The translations under genes were made by a program, and so were the position numbers. This document shows, piece after piece, positions 55,152 through 64,000 of a DNA stretch of 64,000 nucleotides (positions are counted from its first letter, which is position 1; each line of letters opens with the position of its first letter). The notes beneath the pieces were generated by a model, which saw nothing but the letters and a program-made list of their open reading frames with translations, did not search any database and was not told the DNA's origin. The stretch lies in the NCBI GenBank assembly GCA_004431415.1, contig QPMI01000409.1, positions 124,001-188,000 of the forward strand, read 5' to 3'. The stretch is from Cyanophora paradoxa. Lineage: Eukaryota > Glaucocystophyceae > Cyanophorales > Cyanophoraceae.

Positions 55152-55631
55152 GGCGGCGGCTCCGAGATTATCGCCGGGCGCTGAGCGAGCCCCGCAGCGC
55201 TGCAGCTGGAGCGAGCCGCGAGCTAATGTCGAACGCGCACGGCAAGCCCAAGCGCTTCGTCATACGACGCCGCGCAGCCCATATCGACAATGTACAAGTG
55301 CATTTCAGACACGACCAACGACATCTGGACTAGCCGTAGTAGCTGTTTGGCTAGCAGTGGGCCGCCGGCACTTCACACCAAGGCAAGCCGACAAGCCGAC
55401 AAGCCGACAGGCACGGTTCGGCGTACCCCGCTGCTCTGCCCTCTGTGCAACACGTAAACGCCTGGCCGTCAGCAGCGGAAAGCAGGGTTTCTCGCGCAGC
55501 GCATTCTCATCAACGAACGACGTCCGCATCCTGTCCGCTCGCTTGACATATCCATCGACCGCTGCAGCATTCCGCCCAGCATTCTGTAGAGCCCGGCGTT
55601 ACGCCGTTGTTGAGCCGCAGAGACAGCAAAC
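55152..55631. promoter_or_regulatory. Divergent upstream region, SAR1-like gene and CHMP1
   Basis: The 480-bp stretch should hold both promoters. Three tandem copies of AAGCCGAC lie at about 55383-55410. No other structure or gene is seen. Confidence 0.4.
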
Positions 55632-56738
55632 ATGTTCGACTTTCTCAAAGGCAAGAGCACCGAGGACAAGCTCTTCGACCAGGTGCAGTCCCCGCCGCCC
55701 GCCTCCGCCCGCCGGGCGCTAGCGCGCTCGCTGCGCGCTCCAGCTAATGCTTCCGAGCTGATTGTCAAGCACGATGCGGGCGTCGCTGACCTGCGTCCTG
55801 CGTGGATCGCAGATCTTCCAGCTGAAGTTTACGGCGAAGCAGATGATCAAGGCGTCAACAAAATGCGAGAAAGAGGAGAAGGAGGTGCGTCGGCTGCCAT
55901 GCCGTAGCTTGGTCTGGGAGAAAGTGTCCCCGGGAACTCCTCCGCCCTCTCGTGCCACACATCCCAGACGATAGCTAGCTGCATGTTCTTGCGCAGCCCG
56001 CCTGCCGGCGCCGGCGCGCCCGTCGCTGACCTCCCGGCCGCGGCGCAGGAGCGCTTCAAGCTGAAGAAGGCGATCGAGAAGAAGAACATGGACGGGGCGA
56101 GGATATACGCGCAGAACGCCATCCGCAAGAAGAACGAGGCGATGAACTACCTCAGGCTCTCGTCTAGGGTGCGCGCGGCTGCCCCGACCCCGTTGCCGTC
56201 ACCGCCGGCCCGGCCCGAGCGCGCGGCGCGCGGGGGCGCAGCTGGACGCGGTGGTGAGCAAGCTGGAGAGCGCGATGAAGATGGGGCAGGTGAACAAGAG
56301 CATGGCCAAGGTCGTCCAGACCATGCAGCTCTCCATGGACTCGATGGACCTCGAGACGGTGCGCATCGGAAGTCTCGTCGTTTCGACCGCTCGCGCCCGA
56401 TCGGATTCGAACCCAGATCTCGAAGACGATGGACCAGTTCGAGAAGCAGTTCGAGACGCTGGACGTGCAGTCGAGCTACGTGGAGAACGCCATCGGCGCC
56501 TCCACCAGCATCTCCGCCCCCGAGGACGAGGTCAACAAGCTCATCGGCATGGTCGCCGGTCCGCCCCGCCCCTCCTCCCCCTCGTTGGATCGCGTGCGCC
56601 CCGCGCGGATCTAATTTCAGCGCAGAGGAGCACGGGCTGGAGGTGGAGGGGCAGCTGCCCTCGGTGGGCCGCATCGGCGCCTCGGTCGCCGGCTCCGAGC
56701 AGGAGCTCCAGGCCCGCCTCAACGCCCTCCGCTCCTGA
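55632..56738 (+). CDS. CHMP1: ESCRT-III subunit CHMP1/Did2
   Basis: CHMP1 is a small ESCRT-III protein that recruits VPS4 and related MIT-domain proteins in membrane scission. Exons encode [117 protein letters not shown] and [18 protein letters not shown]. The C-terminal MIM1 helix is [12 protein letters not shown]. Length and charge layout (basic N-half, acidic C-half) match the family. The N-terminal [13 protein letters not shown] extension is a few residues longer than in animal CHMP1. All introns seen are GT..AG. Confidence 0.95.
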
Positions 56739-56904
56739 CCGCCCCCACACCCACTCCCGCCTCCTTCGGCCGGGCCCCGCCCGCGCCCCGCCCCCTCCCC
56801 TCCTCCCTGCCCTTCCCTCGCCTCCCCCCTGCCCCGGCCCCCGCCCCCGCCTTCCCGTCCGCCGCTGTACAGTTCGCTACAATTCTTATTACGAGTACCC
56901 GCTG

Positions 56905-59224
56905 CTACGAGTTGATGGCGACGGTGATGCGCACGTACCCCTCGCGGCCGTCCGCGCGCCGGAAGACGCGCATGGGGTTCAGTCCCTCGCCCACGTCCCG
57001 CACGAACCTGCGCGAGGTCAGATGGCTCGGATGCGAACGAAGGGGCGGACGGGGTACGCGCATGCAGACGACGGGGGGCAGGGCCCCTTCAGGGTCCGAA
57101 CCCGAGTCGGGGGGAGGGGCGGCGGGGGGCCCGCAGGAAGGGACGGAGGCGAGGAGGGGCCCGGTGGCCCAGACGGAGAACTGGGGCACGCGGTCGAAGG
57201 TCGTGCAGCGGTGCGGCCCGATGAACGCCGCGTCCCAGAGGCCGCCCTCCCCCTCCCCCTCCTGCCCCGCTCCCTGTTGCCCGCCAGCCAGAACCAAGGC
57301 AGGCGGGAGGGCGTACTGGGGGCCCGAAGTGGAGGGGGAAGGTCGGGCCAAAGACGACGATCGTGTGCTGGCGCATGCTGCGGGGCGGGCGTGAGAGGCC
57401 AGAAGGGGCGGGGGGGAGGAGAAGGCGCGAGGGGGGTACAAGGCACCGGAGGACGCGGGAGGGGGTGGCGGAGGCGATGCCGCGGAGGCCGAAGCACTCC
57501 TGCGGGGGGTACGCCCGGTCGGCACCGGGCACACGGCCCCCTGTACCCCCACCCAGGAGGAGGGGGTGGGGGGTACCTCGGCGAAGAAGAGCTGGTTCTG
57601 GTAGTCGGGCGAGGCGAGGAAGGCCTGCGGGGGAGGAGGGGGCCCTCAGCGGTGCCCGCGCGTGCGCGGGGCGGGTGGGGAGACGGTCTGCCGCGCTCCG
57701 CTCTGCAGCGAGAGCGGGGGCGGGGGAGGGCGGGGGGGCAGGCCTCGCGGAGGGAGTCGCCCGGGGCCAGCTCGGGGAGCTCGTAGAAGCCGCCCGGCCC
57801 GACGGGGAGCGCCCGCATGTCCGACTTGGTCGCCAGCCGCATCTCGTACTCCACCTGCCCGCCGCCCCCCTCGCGCCCGCCCCGAGGCCCCTCCCGCCCC
57901 GAGCCCGCCCCGCCCACCTGCCGCGAGAGCGAGTCGATGTACGCCGCTGCGCCGGCCCCAGTGAGCGCACGGGGGGCGGGGGTTCGGGGGCGGCGGGCCT
58001 GCGATCTGGGGCCCGACGGCGCGGGCGAGGCGGATGCGGAGGTCCTCCTCGGGGTTCGGGTGGAGGATCCGCGGGCCCTCCCCGCCCCCCTCCGCCCCCT
58101 CCCCACCCGAGGCGCCCGAGGTGGGCCCCGCCGGCCCCGCGGCGCCGGCTTGGGCCTCGCCAGCCTGCGGTGCCGCCGCCGCCGCCGCCGGCTCCTCCTC
58201 CTCGAGCGCGCCGGGGCCGGCGTGCGCCTGCGGCGGCGCCCCGTCAAGCGGGGAAGCGGGGGTCGGGGCGGGGCGGGCGGGGCGCGGACGGCGGTGAAGT
58301 CGGAGAGCGCGCGCTCTATCGCGGCGTGCTGCTCCCGCGTGACGACGAGCTGCGGGGCGATCTCGAAGCTGCGGGGGAGGCGTTCGCCGCGCCGCCACGC
58401 GAGTCAGCGCGGCGGCCACTCGAGCGGGCTGCGCTCGGGGGCGGGGGGGCGCTGGGGCGGGCGGACCACTCCTCGATGCGGACGGCCTCGCCCTCCTCGT
58501 CGACCTCCGCCTCGGGGTGCTCCTCCGCCCAGAGCCGCGCCACCCGAGCCAGCTCCAGGTCGGCCCTCAGCGAGGAGCCCAGCAGCGCGCTCCGGCACAC
58601 CTGGGCCCCCCACGCCAGGACAGGCTCGCGCCGCCTTCCTTCGAATTCCGGGATGCGACGAGCGGGGCGGGCGCACGGGGCAGACGGAGGCGCGCGTGAG
58701 CCAGTTCATGATGCTCTTGCGGTTGAACTGCGCGGCGTTGCGGTTCAGAGGCAGGGAAGCCGCGAGCGACCAAAACGCTTGCTCGGTGCTTGCAGGGAGC
58801 GACAACGGGGTCCACCAGGAGCGCCCTCGAAACGGGGCAGAGCAGGTCCTGGCTGCTCACGCCCTCAAGCTCCCGCTTTCGCTGCTCCCGCAGCCCCTGC
58901 TCGAGACTACACGAGCGCGGGGGTGGTCAGAGGGATGCGGCGAGCGCCGCGGCGCGTACGTCTGCGCTGCAGTGCATACCCGCGCCTGAACTCATCCGAG
59001 TCGATGGCGCCCTCCTTGACAGATTCCCGGTCATCTGTCTCAACTTCAGACGGCCGCGTCCGCCGCCATCAGGCGCACGCACCGAGCGAGTCCTGCGCCG
59101 CGCAGGCAGCGCCCCGCGCGTAGGCTCGTCGCCGACGGGCGACGCGCGCGGCGATGAAGCCTGCACCAATTACCGCCGCCGCCGCGGCAGCGAGGGCGCC
59201 GACAACGACCGCCCGCTCCCTCAT
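56905..59224 (-). CDS. Membrane-anchored U-box/RING-like protein
   Basis: The start at 59224 gives MRERAVVVGALAAAAAAVIG then AGFIAARVARRRRAY, a signal-anchor or tail of one membrane span followed by a basic stop-transfer. Next are acidic and helical exons (EVETDDRESVKEGAIDSDEF, LEQGLREQRKRELEG). The U-box/RING-like domain reads LLCPVSRALLVDPVVAPCKH, FNRKSIMNWL and CRSALLGSSLRADLELARVA, with CP, C..H and C positions that could still bind zinc. A long C-terminal part of unknown type follows: YEMRLATKSDMRALPVG, FYELPELAPGDSLREA, IVVFGPTFPLHFG, TTFDRVPQFSVWATGPLL and FVRDVGEGLNPMRVFRRADG. It is a probable ubiquitin or SUMO ligase. I infer one gene from continuous exon order; several joins are unresolved. 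Confidence 0.6.
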
Positions 59225-59288
59225 GAGCGGATTGGCCTCTACAGAGCGCGACGGGGGGAGCGGGCGTGGCCGGGTACAGCAAGGAGCG
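59225..59288. promoter_or_regulatory. 64-bp gap between two divergent start codons
   Basis: This is the shortest head-to-head gap in the window. The core promoters must lie inside the neighbouring 5' exons or transcripts overlap. It contains GGGTACAGCA at 59271-59280, a motif common near gene ends and splice sites here. Confidence 0.4.
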
Positions 59289-59879
59289 ATGCGGAAGCAG
59301 GGCGCGCCGCCGAAGCGCAGCTTTGCTCCTGGACCCCTGTTTGTCGTCCTCCCTGCTCCCGCCGCATCGCAAGGCGTGGGGCTGTCTGTCGGCAAGCGCG
59401 GCTCGCACGTCGGCAAGCGAGCCTCGCACAGATGCGCGGCCAGTAAGCAAGAAAAGGTCCGTATGCGAGGCGTACGTTGCTTTGCGAAGCCTACGGGGCC
59501 GCGGGCTGATCGCTATCCGCGCGGCCGGCCAGTGCGAGATCTGCAGCGGGACGGGGTTCGTTCCGTGCGATCGCTGCGGCGGCTCGGGCTTTGCTCAAAA
59601 GCAGGTGCTCGTTGACCGTGAGCGGCTGCTGGATCGTGAGATCTAGATCAAATGCATTAATGTCGACTTCCTGAACGTTTACGCAAACCAGCGCCTAGTC
59701 CTTCCTACCGCCTGACCGAGCCCTTTTCCTCACGTGCAGTACATCGGAGAACCAGACAGACGGTGTCCAGTCTGTGGTGCGTGCTCTCGGCTCTGTCTCC
59801 GTCTCATCCCCTCACCCTGGGCTTGGCCTTTCCCGCAGAGGGCGAGGGCGACCTGCCGTGCAGTTGCCAGTACTTATAA
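59289..59879 (+). CDS. Small DnaJ-type zinc-finger protein, probably organelle-targeted
   Basis: Four exons join in frame. Exon 1 encodes MRKQGAPPKRSFAPGPLFVV followed by a Ser/Gly/Lys-rich stretch ending CAASKQEK, like a transit peptide. Exon 2 encodes CEICSGTGFVPCDRCGGSGF, two CxxCxGxG-type zinc motifs. Exon 3 has YIGEPDRRCPVCG and exon 4 EGEGDLPCSCQYL then TAA (59877-59879). The J-domain is absent. Small J-less DnaJ zinc fingers in plants (BSD2, LQY1 and PSA2 type) act as plastid assembly factors; a similar job here is inference. It is about 105 residues long. Antisense reading does not give these paired Cys motifs. Confidence 0.7.
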
Positions 59880-60092
59880 AACGGGACCCCTCTACTGTTC
59901 TCCCCTGTCTCTGGCCCCCGCCGCCCCTCCTCCCTGCCCGGACGGAGTAAACTTTCGTTTTTCTGAGCAGCACTCATTCTTCCTAGCTGTAGCTTATGCT
60001 CGTATCTATGCGGCCGAAAAAATCAAAGGCGTTGTGTTTTTGAAGGATATTGGCGGGGCGGGCGGCGCGTGCTTGGCTCGCCTCAGGCCTAG

Positions 60093-63000
60093 CTAGGTGG
60101 CGCTGGTGCGGGCGTACTGGACGGAGAAGACGGCGGGGTCGCAGCCGGGGAGGACCCAGCGGCCGTCCTCGGTGAACTCGGGCGGGTCGAACTCGGCGCG
60201 CGGGCCCTTGCGGCGCTCCCGAATCGAGGCCGCCATCGCCGCCACGCGGTTCGTGACGGGCGCGTTCGGGCCGGCCCCGCGGGGCGCGATCGCGAGCCGC
60301 ACAGTGCGGCCGCCGTCGCGCAGCATCGGGTACGTCGGCACGCTGCCCCGCATGACCGGGCGCGGCAGGGCGTCGCCCGTGTCCTCGTCCTCCGCCTCGG
60401 CGGCGGGAGCGGCCAGCTCGGGCTCCGGGGCGGGTGCCGGGGCGGCGGGCGGGCGCGGGGGCGGCGGCGGGGGAGGGCCCCGCCATGGTGGAGCGCCGGA
60501 CCTCGTCCTCGTCCTCGAGGCTCGGCGGGGCCGGCGGGGCGGCGGGGGCGGGGTGGCGGGGAGGGAGCCCAGCGTGTCCCGCTCCTCCCCGAGGCGGCGG
60601 CGGAGGCGGCGCAGGAGCCGGCCTCCGAGTAGGCCGCCGAGGAGATGGAGCGCGAGGAGGCCTCGTCCGCGCAGGGCTCGCCGCGCCAGCCCTCCTCCCC
60701 CGTGCTCCGCGGCCCCGCCTCCTCCTCCTCCTCCTCGGCGTCGCCCCCGCTGGTGGCGGTGCTGCCCGAGGGGCGCCCGTAGGCGACGGGGCTCCCCTGC
60801 GAGAAGAGGCTCCCCGCCCCGAACGAGGCGACCGAGAGGCCCAGCGGCAGCGGCGTCGGCGGCGCGAAGGCCGCCGCCCGCCGCGCCGCGTAGTCGGCGT
60901 CCAGCTCCGAGGGGCACTCGGAGCAGCGCCCGCCGCGCCCCGCGGCGGCGGCGGGGCCCGGCGCCGCGTCGTCGTCCTCCTCCGCCTCGTCGTCGTCGCC
61001 GTGCTCGCCCTCGGTGGCGAAGTCGACGGTGCGGCGCGAGGCGTCGCCGATGGAGCGCAGCGAGGAGGCCCCGAGGCTGGCCCGCTGCCCCCGCCCGAGG
61101 CGCCCCCGGAGGCCGCCTTGCTCGCCGCCGCCGCCGCCAGGCTCAGGTCCGACGGCCGCGCCCCGCCCCGCCCCGAGAGGCACTCCACGGAGGCCTTCAG
61201 CGCGGCGGCCCCGGCGGCGGCGGGCGCCGACTCGGGCTCGGAGGAGCCGGCGGCGGCGTCGTCGCCGTGGCCGCGGGAGGCGGCGGCGGCGGCGATGGCG
61301 CCGGAGAGGCCCAAGGCGGCGGGCGGGAAGGCGGCGGAGGCGGAGGCGTCCACCGAGGCGCCCATCGTGAGCAGGTTCACCTCGTCCTCGTCGTCCCCGC
61401 AGCTGCTGCCCCGCGCCCCGAGGAGCTCCGCCGCCCCAGCACCGGGCTCTCCGCGTACTGCGGCCCCGGCACCGAGCCGCGCGCCGCCGCCGCCGCCTCC
61501 GCCGCCCCGTCGGGGCCCGAGCCGCGGTTGGCGCGGCACGGGAGCACCATGAGGAGCTGCCGGGGACGTGAGTTTTGCGGGGCGGGCCGGGGAGAATGAA
61601 TAAGCGGGGCGCCTTCTGGCAGTAGACGTTGTTGGCGATCTCGGTGAGGAGGGGGTCCTCGGGGAGGGCCCCGTCCCCCACCTGCTCGGAGACCTGCGCC
61701 CGCCCGCCCCGCCTCAGCCCCCGACGCGCCCCCTACGGCCGGGCGGGGCCGGGCGCACGTTGAGGTCGTCGAAGAGGGGCAGGGAGGCGCGGGCGGCGGC
61801 CTCGGAGCCGCCCCCGGCGGCGGCGCGGAGGGCGCGGCGGGCGCGGTCGGCGTCGCGCAGGCTGCGCCCGAAGACCTCGAGGAGCTCGGGGTCGACGGGG
61901 CCCTGGTAGAGCTCGAGGGCGCGGCCCGTGGCGGGGTCGAACACGCCGCCCCCGGGTAGTAGCGCCCGCACGGCGTCGTCGAGAGGCCGTCCCGCAGCAT
62001 CGCCCGGAAGAGGCGCGCCACGCGCAGCTCGATGTTCACCTGCCCCGGCCGGATGCACTCCCGCGGGTCCGGCCGCGGCAGCGTCGGGTGCCGGATCTCG
62101 TCCCACCAGCCGAAGCGCCCGCGGCCCGACGCCGTGCGCGGGAGCTCCGAGGGCCGCCCGCCCCGGGCGACCGAGGCCGGCGTGCCGGCGGCGGCGGCCG
62201 GCGGGGCGCGCGGGGTGCGGGGCGCGCGGGCCGGCGTCGGCTGCGCGGCGAAGCCGCCGCTGGAGGCGGAGGGGACGGCGGAGGCGCCGGAGGAGCGGGC
62301 GGAGGAGGCGGAGGAGGAGGAGGCGCGGGAAGAGGTCGAGTCGCGGGCAACGCGGCGGCGGCGGTTGCGGAGCTGGCGGCGGAGCTCGCTGCGGCTGCGG
62401 ACGACGGAGAGGGTGAGGGCGCAGCGCGCGTCCTCCTGCGAGGCGCGGAGGAGCGCCGAGTCCCGCCGCGGCGCCGCCGCCGCCGGCGACGCGAAGGCCG
62501 AGGAGGAGGCGGCGCGGGCCGGGGCCGGGGAGGGCGAGGGCGAGGGCGAGGCCGGGGCGTGGGCGGGGCTCTCGGCGGCCTCCGGGAGGGGCGGGGAGGC
62601 GGGGCCCGGGGCGGAGAGCGAGGCGAGGAGGTTCTCGAGGCCGTCCGCCGAGCGCGTCATCAGCACGGGCGAGCCGAAGGCGCCCACGAGGGGCCGCGCG
62701 GGGCCGCCGAGGCCACGGGGTCCGAGAGGCGCGCGGCCGCCGGCAGCACGGGCGAGTCCGAGGCGGCGGGGGCGGGGCCTCCGGGGAGGCGGAGGCGCGG
62801 GAGAGCGTGCGGGGGAGGGGCGCCGCGGGGGCCGGGGTCGCGGCGGGGCGGGCCGGGGTGTTGAGGATGGAGAGGCAGCCGAGGTTGAAGCTCGAGAGGG
62901 AGATCCGCCCCGAGCGCGTCTTGAAGCCCGACAGGCTCGCCCGCCCCGCCCCCGGCGGCGAGGCCGCCGGCGGCTCCGCCCGACGCTCTTCCTCCTCCTC

Positions 63001-64000
63001 CTCTTCCTCGTCGTCGCTCGCGTCGCTGCCGAGGGGCTCGCCCTCGCTCGCGCACGACGGGCTGCGCATGTACTCGAGCTCGCGGCGCGCCGCGCTGCTC
63101 CGCCGGGGCGTCGGGTCGGCGCTGCTCGAGCGGCGGGAGGCGGACCAGCGGCCGGCGGCGCCGGGCGACTCGACGGCCCACTGCGGCGAGTCGTCGACGC
63201 GCAGGCCGGACGAGAGGCGCGCGAGGTTGCGCTGCCGGCGGTCCAGGGCCGGCGAGGGCGACTCGAGCGGGGCCTCCGGGGCGCCCGGGAGGGCGGGGCG
63301 ACGGGCGGGGCGACGGAGAAGCGGGGCGGCGGCACGAAGGGCCGGTAGCTCGCGATCGGCGCCACCGCGTCCGAGCGGCGCGGGGCCGCGTGCGGCGAGG
63401 GCGCCGCCGCGAGGACGGCGAGGCTCGAGAGCCGCATCGTCCCCGGCGTGCTCATCGGGTTCTGCGCGGCGGAACCTCAGGCGGGCGGGGCGGGAAGGGT
63501 CGGGGAGCGCGGGGCGCGCACGATGGCGGAGAGGTCCGTGGCGCGGGGCGGCGAGGCGAAGTCGGGGGCCCCGCCCGCCTCCTCCTCCTCGTCGTCGGGG
63601 TCGAAGCCGGAGGCGCGGCGGGAGGCGGGGTCCTCGGGGATGCCAAGGAGGCCCAGGCCCGAGGCGGCCGAGGCGCGCACGACGACGCTCCCCGTGCTCT
63701 CCCTCTCCCTCTGCGGCGCCCCGGCCTCGGCCAGCGCGCCCGAGAGGCGGCGGGCGGTGCCGGCGGCGCCCTCGGCGAGCGCGAGGCGGGCGGCGGCGGC
63801 CTGGAGCAGGCCGCCGGTGCCGGAGAGCCCGCCGGAGGCGAGGATCTCGCTCGGCTTGAAGTTGGCGAGCGAGGAGCTCGGCGTCGGGTCGGCCGAGGCG
63901 GCGATCGTCGGCATGTAGCCGACCGTCAGCGCGCTCTTCTTGCCCCGCGCCGTCCGCTGCTCCGGCGACTCGTCCAGCGAGGGCCCGAGGGCGAGCTGCC
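60093..64000 (-). CDS. Large Ser/Pro-rich protein, 5' end beyond window, function unknown
   Basis: The frame enters from the right edge (KKSALTVGYMPTIAASADPT) and runs through many exons to a TAG at 60095-60093 after VFSVQYARTSAT. Repeated features are SSLAVLAAAPSPH, RQRNLARLSSGLRVDDSPQW, SGRISLSSFNLGCLSILNTP and an acidic DDEEEEEEEE tract. Conserved-looking parts are GRFGWWDEIRHPTLPRPDPR, VNIELRVARLFRAMLRDGLS, ALELYQGPVDPELLEVFGRS, LTEIANNVYCQKAP and VPTYPMLRDGGRTVRLAIAP. These Trp- and Arg-containing blocks look folded; the rest looks disordered. I recognise no family. The many SxxSP and SLSS motifs suggest phosphorylation, as inference only. Confidence 0.5.

Noticed and set aside
55383-55410. 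Short AAGCCGAC triple repeat as a CRISPR-like array
   Set aside because: Only three 8-bp units without spacers; a simple tandem repeat in a eukaryotic upstream region.
60097-61599. 500-codon plus-strand open frame
   Set aside because: It is antisense to exons with non-repetitive, conserved-looking blocks on the minus strand and is mostly Arg/Pro/Gly noise.

Overview
The window is nuclear DNA of a GC-rich, intron-dense, very compact eukaryote. I can support 24 protein-coding genes, almost all split by introns of about 50-120 bp with GT..AG borders (at least one clear GC..AG). I found no rRNA, tRNA, CRISPR array, insertion sequence or bacterial-style operon. Introns are C-rich on the sense strand and carry long pure C runs. 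Lineage (inference only): a plastidial-type LPAAT and two proteins with transit-peptide-like N-termini carrying Phe at residue 2 or 4 and no preceding signal peptide suggest a primary plastid. TTC8/BBS8 implies cilia. Together these fit a glaucophyte-like alga better than a red alga (no cilia) or a complex-plastid alga (signal peptide expected).

Layout, left to right. 1-11.9 kb: EXOC5/SEC10 (minus, 3' end cut by the window edge), ABT1/ESF2 (plus), cyclophilin PPIH (minus), a coiled-coil WD40 protein (minus) and UBA5 (plus). 12.2-24.4 kb: a Pro/Ala-rich protein of unknown function (plus), a 7.3-kb gene for a RhoGAP, acidic-repeat and coiled-coil protein (minus), the SNARE YKT6 (plus), and a small unrecognised three-exon gene (minus). 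24.9-32.7 kb: a Na+/K+-ATPase alpha-type P-type pump (plus). 33.3-38.1 kb: an unidentified plastid-targeting candidate (minus), plastid-type LPAAT (plus) and gamma-glutamyl hydrolase (plus). 38.5-48.1 kb: TTC8/BBS8 (minus), a 75-residue single-pass membrane protein (plus), a SET-domain protein (minus), a D-2-hydroxyacid dehydrogenase (plus) and REI1/ZNF622 (minus). 48.4-64 kb: leukotriene-A4-hydrolase-type aminopeptidase (plus), a tandem SAR1-like double GTPase with degenerate switch residues (minus), CHMP1 (plus), a membrane-anchored U-box/RING protein (minus), a small DnaJ-type zinc-finger protein (plus), and the 3' part of a large Ser/Pro-rich protein (minus, runs off the right edge).

Most genes stand in head-to-head pairs across short shared upstream regions (64 bp at 59225-59288, 82 bp at 34241-34322). 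The genes are mostly conserved housekeeping functions: vesicle tethering, fusion and ESCRT, ribosome assembly, UFM1 activation, splicing, cilium, lipid and folate metabolism. They do not form one pathway. The most unusual items are the fused, catalytically degenerate SAR1 pair, the RhoGAP repeat coiled-coil protein built from duplicated exons, the pump with changed cation-site residues, and an exon plus intron tandem duplication in ABT1. Exon borders were worked out by eye against remembered family sequences, so 5' ends and some small exons are uncertain where stated.
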